Source: an uncultured Sphingomonadaceae bacterium (lineage in GTDB: Bacteria > Pseudomonadota > Alphaproteobacteria > Sphingomonadales > Sphingomonadaceae). From it: a DNA stretch of 9,870 nucleotides. The number at the start of each line of letters is the position of its first letter. Positions within the stretch are counted from its first letter, which is position 1. The stretch covers positions 1 through 9,870 of the forward strand of contig CALKXX010000054.1 in NCBI GenBank assembly GCA_938003725.1. Reading direction: 5' to 3'. This document shows positions 6,638 to 9,870 of this stretch, in pieces. The notes beneath the pieces were generated by a model. The model made no database searches, was not told the origin of the DNA, and worked only from the letters and a program-made list of their open reading frames with translations. Both the position numbers and the translations under genes were made by a program.

Positions 6638-7499
6638 TTTTGTCTCCGGCCGCTGACTCCAGTTTTTTCTGCCGGCCGCTGGAGGTGAAGACAAGCCAAG
6701 CGCCGAGTAAGATCATTGGCATGGTTAGCCATTGTCCCATGCTCAGGCCTGTTTGTTCAACCAGCCAAGCCAATTGTTGATCAGGCTGCCGGAAAAACTC
6801 CACGACAAAACGGGCGATCCCATAGTCCAGGGCAGCTATGCCCATCAAAAATCCGGGTTTGTAACGTGCGTTTGTTTTCCAGAATAAGAAGAAAAGAATG
6901 ATAAACATGAGCAGACCTTCCAGACTAGCTTCATAAAGCTGGCTGGGATGGCGCGGTGTATCGCCAGCGGCGGTTTGGGTGAAAACAATCGCCCATGGTA
7001 CATCTGTGGCCCGCCCCCACAATTCCCCGTTCACGAAATTGGCGAGCCTGCCAAAGAGGAGACCGAAAGGAATAACGCAAGCCACATAGTCACAAACACG
7101 CAGAAAATTAAGCTTCTCCCGTTTGGTAAACCACCACAGCGCAAGAATGACGCCGAGTGCCCCGCCGTGGAGAGACATGCCGCCTTGCCATACCTTGAAT
7201 ATATCGGCCGGGTTTTGCAGAATCGAGGGGTTGTAGAAGAATATATAGCCAAGCCGTCCGCCCAGAATGATACCCAATGTCGCATAGAAAATGAAATCAT
7301 CGGCATGACGCCGGGCTAGCGGTGCGCCGGGTTCCTTGATCAATCTGGTGAGATACCAATAGCCGATCAAAATGCCCGCGAGATAAGCGAGCGAATACCA
7401 TTTCAGCTGGAAAAAACCCAAATCAACAGCGGTTGGGGACAGGCCAAGTTCTTCAAATCGGGTAAATTCGCCCGCGCTGGCCAGAATAATGTCAATCAA
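6627..7499 (-). CDS. lgt: Prolipoprotein diacylglyceryl transferase
   Basis: Lgt transfers the diacylglyceryl group of phosphatidylglycerol to the lipobox cysteine of prolipoproteins in the inner membrane, the first step of lipoprotein maturation. The 290-residue multi-pass protein shows the Lgt signature GRLANFVNGELWG (150-162), with Arg151 and Asn154 corresponding to essential residues. Other family marks are GGRLGYIFFYNP (80-91), GGMSLHGGALG with His111, RHPSQLYEA (183-191), and DYGIARFVVEFFRQPD near the C-terminus. The start is TTG 7499, giving an N-terminus (M)IDIILASAGEF like that of related Lgt proteins. It is preceded by a good Shine-Dalgarno GGGGA (7510-7506, 6-nt spacing). A TTG at 7550 would add 17 hydrophilic residues and has no such support. 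It is the first gene of a two-gene minus-strand unit with the MidA-like methyltransferase. Confidence 0.96.
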   Translation of the reverse strand: MIDIILASAGEFTRFEELGLSPTAVDLGFFQLKWYSLAYLAGILIGYWYLTRLIKEPGAPLARRHADDFIFYATLGIILGGRLGYIFFYNPSILQNPADIFKVWQGGMSLHGGALGVILALWWFTKREKLNFLRVCDYVACVIPFGLLFGRLANFVNGELWGRATDVPWAIVFTQTAAGDTPRHPSQLYEASLEGLLMFIILFFLFWKTNARYKPGFLMGIAALDYGIARFVVEFFRQPDQQLAWLVEQTGLSMGQWLTMPMILLGAWLVFTSSGRQKKLESAAGDKSVA

Positions 7500-7521
7500 C
7501 TCTTTTCCCCGTTCAATTTCA

Positions 7522-7547
7522 CCGCCATATGTTAGGGCATATAGCGG
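7522..7547. repeat. Imperfect inverted repeat upstream of lgt
   Basis: The arms CCGCCATATG (7522-7531) and CATATAGCGG (7538-7547) pair at 9 of 10 positions around a 6-base centre, TTAGGG. The element lies 23-48 bases upstream of the lgt start. It could be a repressor or activator operator, or a hairpin in the lgt 5' leader. It has no T tract on either side, so it is not a standard intrinsic terminator. Confidence 0.6.
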
Positions 7548-7572
7548 CAAATTCCCCTATACCAAGAGGGAA

Positions 7573-7584
7573 AGCCGATCGGCT
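7573..7584. repeat. Perfect 12-bp palindrome upstream of the ligase
   Basis: AGCCGATCGGCT is a perfect palindrome with no central gap, ending 19 bp before the ligase ATG and immediately 5' of its Shine-Dalgarno region. Possible roles are a small operator half-site pair or a short structure in the 5' leader. A short GC-rich palindrome can also arise by chance. Confidence 0.55.
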
Positions 7585-7603
7585 ATAAAGGGAGAAGAAA
7601 AAA

Positions 7604-9310
7604 ATGAAATCCGAACTGGATACCGTGATAGATCAAACGCTGGATGTTATGACCAAGCCGGGACAGCTTTTGGAGCTGGACGCGGTAGAGAAATATGGCG
7701 TTGATCTGCCGATATTCAAAAACTCTCCGGGAAACCTTGCCGATTTTTTCGCGCATTTCTGTAATGAGCATGCGGACAAAGAATTTCTGGTGGATGGCGA
7801 TATTCGCCTGACATTTGCGGAGACCTATGCAGCGGCGCGTGTCGCGGCCGGCGGACTGGTAGAGGGTTATGGTGTTCAAAAAGGCGATCGTATCGGCATA
7901 GCCGCGCGTAACTCCGCAAACTGGATCATCCTGAACATGGCCATCATGATGGCGGGCGGTGTTTCCACCAAGCTCAACGGTTGGTGGCAAGGTGATGAGC
8001 TTTGCGACGGTATCGAAGATGTTGGTTGCAAGATCGTCCTCGCCGATACCCAGCGGGCTGCTCGTTTGGATGAATGCGGCCGCGACCACGGCGCAGAAAT
8101 ATTGATTTTTGAACATGATATAATACCGGCGGAGGGATTGAAAATTCTAACCGCCAAGGGCGGTGGTGCAGAGACACCTCTGCCGCAAATTTCGCCTGAG
8201 GATAATGCCACGATCCTGTTCACGTCCGGTTCGACCGGGCGATCCAAAGGTGCCTATTCCGATCACCGGGGCGTCGTGCAGGGGGCGATGAGTTTTGTGG
8301 CCGCCTTGGTCGTGATGGTGAACATCATGGAAAAAGCCGGTACCATGCCGGACCTGCAACCCACCGCAATGGTTGCGGTTCCGTTGTTTCATGTCACCGC
8401 ATCTGTACCGTTGCTGCTGGTCAGCTATGCCATTGGCCGCAAGCTGGTTCTCATGAAGAAATGGGATCCGGAAGAAGCGATGCGGCTTATCGAGAAAGAG
8501 AAAATTACCTATTTCGTTGGCGTTCCATTGATGAGCATGGAAATCTACTCCCATCCGAATTTCGACAAATATGATCTTTCCACCTGCGTCACGATGGCAG
8601 CGGGCGGCGCACCGCGTCCGGTGGATCATGTGAAGCGGATCAAGGAAAAAATGGGAGAAGGATTCCCGATAATCGGATATGGTTTGACCGAAACCAATGG
8701 GGTTGGCTGTACCAATCAGAACGAAAATTATATGGCCAAACCCAGCAGCACCGGCCGGGCAACACCGCCGCTGGTTGAAGTGGCGCTGTTGGATGATGAT
8801 GGGAATAAAGTGGCTGAAGGTGCACGCGGTGAAGTCTGTATTCGCTCCATCTGTAATTTCAAAGGCTATTGGAATAACCAAGAAGCGACTAAGGCGGCGT
8901 TTACCGATGACGGGTTTTTCCGGTCAGGCGATATCGGCGAATTTGATGAAGACGGGTATTTGTTTATCGTCGACCGCAAGAAAGAGATCATCATCCGCGG
9001 TGGCGAAAATATCAGCTGTCAGGAAGTGGAAGCTGCGATCTACTCCAACCCGGCCATTGCAGAAGCCTGTATTTTTGGTGTGCCTGACGAGCGTTTCGGG
9101 GAAGTGCCGGCCCTCGTTTATTATGTGAAAGAGGGGCATAATCTTTCGCAAGACGATTTGCTGGACTATCTGAAGGACAAGCTCGCACCGTTCAAAATGC
9201 CGGTGCATATCTGGCAATATGATGAACCTTTACCGAAACTCGGTACTGCAAAAATCGCAAAAATCGTGCTGGCTAAAAAACATCGCGATATGTTGGCTGA
9301 AACCGGGTGA
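7604..9310 (+). CDS. Class I adenylate-forming enzyme, probable fatty acid/acyl-CoA ligase
   Basis: This is an AMP-dependent synthetase/ligase of 568 residues that activates a carboxylic acid as acyl-AMP and then, most likely, forms an acyl-CoA. The P-loop-like motif TILFTSGSTGRSKGA lies at 203-217. AAGGAPRP (332-339) and YGLTETNG (359-366) form the adenine and acyl pocket. SGDIGEFDEDGYLFI (441-455) holds the ribose-binding Asp443. DRKKEIIIRGGENIS (457-471) is the hinge and CoA-side motif. The C-terminal catalytic lysine is Lys550 in LGTAKIAK, where the usual TGK is TAK. The length and the FNGYW-like FKGYWNNQEAT motif fit long- or medium-chain acyl-CoA synthetases, but the chain length cannot be read from sequence. 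The start ATG 7604 has a strong Shine-Dalgarno, AGGGAG. No signal peptide or membrane helix is evident, so it is cytoplasmic. Its stop TGA overlaps the glnD GTG start. Confidence 0.93.
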   Translation: MKSELDTVIDQTLDVMTKPGQLLELDAVEKYGVDLPIFKNSPGNLADFFAHFCNEHADKEFLVDGDIRLTFAETYAAARVAAGGLVEGYGVQKGDRIGIAARNSANWIILNMAIMMAGGVSTKLNGWWQGDELCDGIEDVGCKIVLADTQRAARLDECGRDHGAEILIFEHDIIPAEGLKILTAKGGGAETPLPQISPEDNATILFTSGSTGRSKGAYSDHRGVVQGAMSFVAALVVMVNIMEKAGTMPDLQPTAMVAVPLFHVTASVPLLLVSYAIGRKLVLMKKWDPEEAMRLIEKEKITYFVGVPLMSMEIYSHPNFDKYDLSTCVTMAAGGAPRPVDHVKRIKEKMGEGFPIIGYGLTETNGVGCTNQNENYMAKPSSTGRATPPLVEVALLDDDGNKVAEGARGEVCIRSICNFKGYWNNQEATKAAFTDDGFFRSGDIGEFDEDGYLFIVDRKKEIIIRGGENISCQEVEAAIYSNPAIAEACIFGVPDERFGEVPALVYYVKEGHNLSQDDLLDYLKDKLAPFKMPVHIWQYDEPLPKLGTAKIAKIVLAKKHRDMLAETG

Positions 9311-9870
9311 ATATTCGCGCTGATCTGTCTGGGCCAGCGGCTGAATCCGGAAGTGGTATATTTCGGCAGCGGGATATTATCAATCGGCGTGCGCTGTGTG
9401 AGCAAATCGATGTTTTTGTCGCCGCCGACGGCATTGCCAAATCGCGATCAAAAATATTGACGCTATTGCAACAGGCCCTTTCGGATGGCCGCGAAGAAAT
9501 AAACCGTCGCTTGATGGCAAAACCATCGGCGGGGCATGCGGCAGCATCTGCGCAGTCCTTTCTAGTAGATCAACTGGTGCGCATCATCCACGATGTGGCC
9601 GTCAAATATCAGTATCCCGTGGGCAATCCATCATCGGGTGAGCGTATCACATTGATGGCGGTTGGAGGATATGGTCGCGGTGAAATGGCCCCTCATAGCG
9701 ATGTCGATCTTGCCTTCATAACTCCGTTCAAACAGACGAGTTGGACGGAACAAGCCGTGGAGGCAATGCTATATTGGCTATGGGATTTAGGATTCAAGGT
9801 CGGGCAAAGCAGTCGTTCGATAGATGAGATGGTCCGGATGGCGAATGAAGATCTCTCGATCCGTACCGCG
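9307..9870 (+). CDS. glnD: [Protein-PII] uridylyltransferase GlnD, N-terminal part (3' end outside window)
   Basis: GlnD uridylylates and de-uridylylates PII signalling proteins in response to glutamine, controlling nitrogen assimilation in the cytoplasm. The frame is open for 188 codons from GTG 9307 to the window end. The diagnostic nucleotidyltransferase motif is AVGGYGRGEMAPHSDVDLAF (118-137): the GGYGRGE loop plus catalytic aspartates Asp132 and Asp134. It is followed by the typical LYWLWDLGFKVGQSSRSIDE segment. Upstream, residues 20-100 form the helical N-terminal region found in the family (RDIINRRALCE, LLQQALSDGREEINRR). Full-length GlnD is usually about 900 residues (nucleotidyltransferase, HD and two ACT domains), so most of the protein is outside the window. 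The GTG start overlaps the ligase stop in GTGA (9307-9310), and no independent promoter or strong Shine-Dalgarno is evident, so translation is probably coupled to the ligase. Confidence 0.94.
   Translation, partial: MNIRADLSGPAAESGSGIFRQRDIINRRALCEQIDVFVAADGIAKSRSKILTLLQQALSDGREEINRRLMAKPSAGHAAASAQSFLVDQLVRIIHDVAVKYQYPVGNPSSGERITLMAVGGYGRGEMAPHSDVDLAFITPFKQTSWTEQAVEAMLYWLWDLGFKVGQSSRSIDEMVRMANEDLSIRTA

Larger units (their letters stand above)
7500..7603. promoter_or_regulatory. Divergent intergenic region between lgt and acyl-CoA ligase
   Basis: This 104-bp spacer must carry the promoters of both lgt (minus) and the ligase (plus). It contains Shine-Dalgarno sequences for both: GGGGA on the minus strand at 7510-7506 and AGGGAG on the plus strand at 7589-7594, 9 nt before ATG 7604. 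It also holds two listed dyad symmetries (7522-7547 and 7573-7584) and a weaker one, TTCCC (7552-7556) with GGGAA (7568-7572). I could not assign -35 and -10 boxes convincingly. Confidence 0.5.

Noticed and set aside
6638..6694. Longer MidA-like methyltransferase from TTG 6694
   Set aside because: The extension lies entirely inside lgt and is low in complexity. GTG 6637 has a Shine-Dalgarno and gives the usual length.
7583..8116. A 177-codon minus-strand frame overlapping the ligase 5' end
   Set aside because: It is antisense to well-conserved ligase sequence, with no domain or ribosome binding site.
8147..8881. A 244-codon minus-strand frame inside the acyl-CoA ligase gene
   Set aside because: Its translation is rich in His, Arg and Gly with no recognisable domain. 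The opposite strand carries a full set of adenylate-forming motifs, so this frame is a codon-bias shadow.
9307..9330. Independent promoter and Shine-Dalgarno for glnD
   Set aside because: The start is embedded in the ligase stop, and the preceding bases are ligase codons without a convincing binding site.

Overview
The window looks like ordinary chromosomal sequence from an alphaproteobacterium, most likely a sphingomonad-type member of the Sphingomonadales with moderate GC. This is inferred from the character of the proteins (a permease with a STAS domain at its N-terminus, an Lgt plus MidA/NDUFAF7 pair, a COG0626 PLP enzyme) and from frequent GTG/TTG starts. No database search was possible. 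I see no mobile element, tRNA, rRNA, CRISPR array or phage gene, and coding density is very high.

Layout. (1) Positions 1-1172 (+) hold the 3' part of a PLP-dependent cystathionine gamma-synthase family enzyme. It ends tail-to-tail with a HAD-IB phosphatase (1169-1849, -), and the two stop codons lie in one CTAG. (2) A divergent spacer of about 126 bp (1850-1975) separates the phosphatase from a four-gene plus-strand operon (1976-5536). The operon encodes an MCE/Mla-type lipid ABC transporter: a STAS-MlaE permease, the MlaF ATPase, an MlaD-like MCE protein with a long helical tail, and a PqiC-like auxiliary lipoprotein. A possible 20-codon ORF sits between mlaF and mlaD. (3) A minus-strand pair follows. 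lgt (7499-6627) is transcribed into an overlapping MidA/NDUFAF7-family methyltransferase gene (6637-5543), which ends 6 bp from the transporter operon. (4) A 104-bp divergent spacer (7500-7603) contains an imperfect inverted repeat and a perfect 12-bp palindrome. (5) A class I acyl-CoA ligase (7604-9310, +) follows. Its stop codon overlaps the GTG start of glnD (9307 to beyond the window end), which encodes the PII uridylyltransferase.

Function. Much of the window concerns the cell envelope and lipids. The ABC system should move phospholipid or another lipid between inner and outer membrane. Lgt attaches diacylglycerol to prolipoproteins, which would include the transporter's own lipoprotein. 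The acyl-CoA ligase activates a carboxylic acid, probably a fatty acid. The HAD phosphatase may act on a small phosphorylated metabolite or a lipid phosphate. GlnD belongs to nitrogen signalling and is linked to the ligase only by translational coupling.

I found no convincing new system. The points most worth checking are the mixed Mla/Pqi make-up of the lipid transporter, the mini-ORF inside its operon, the dyad symmetries between lgt and the ligase, and the ligase-glnD coupling.
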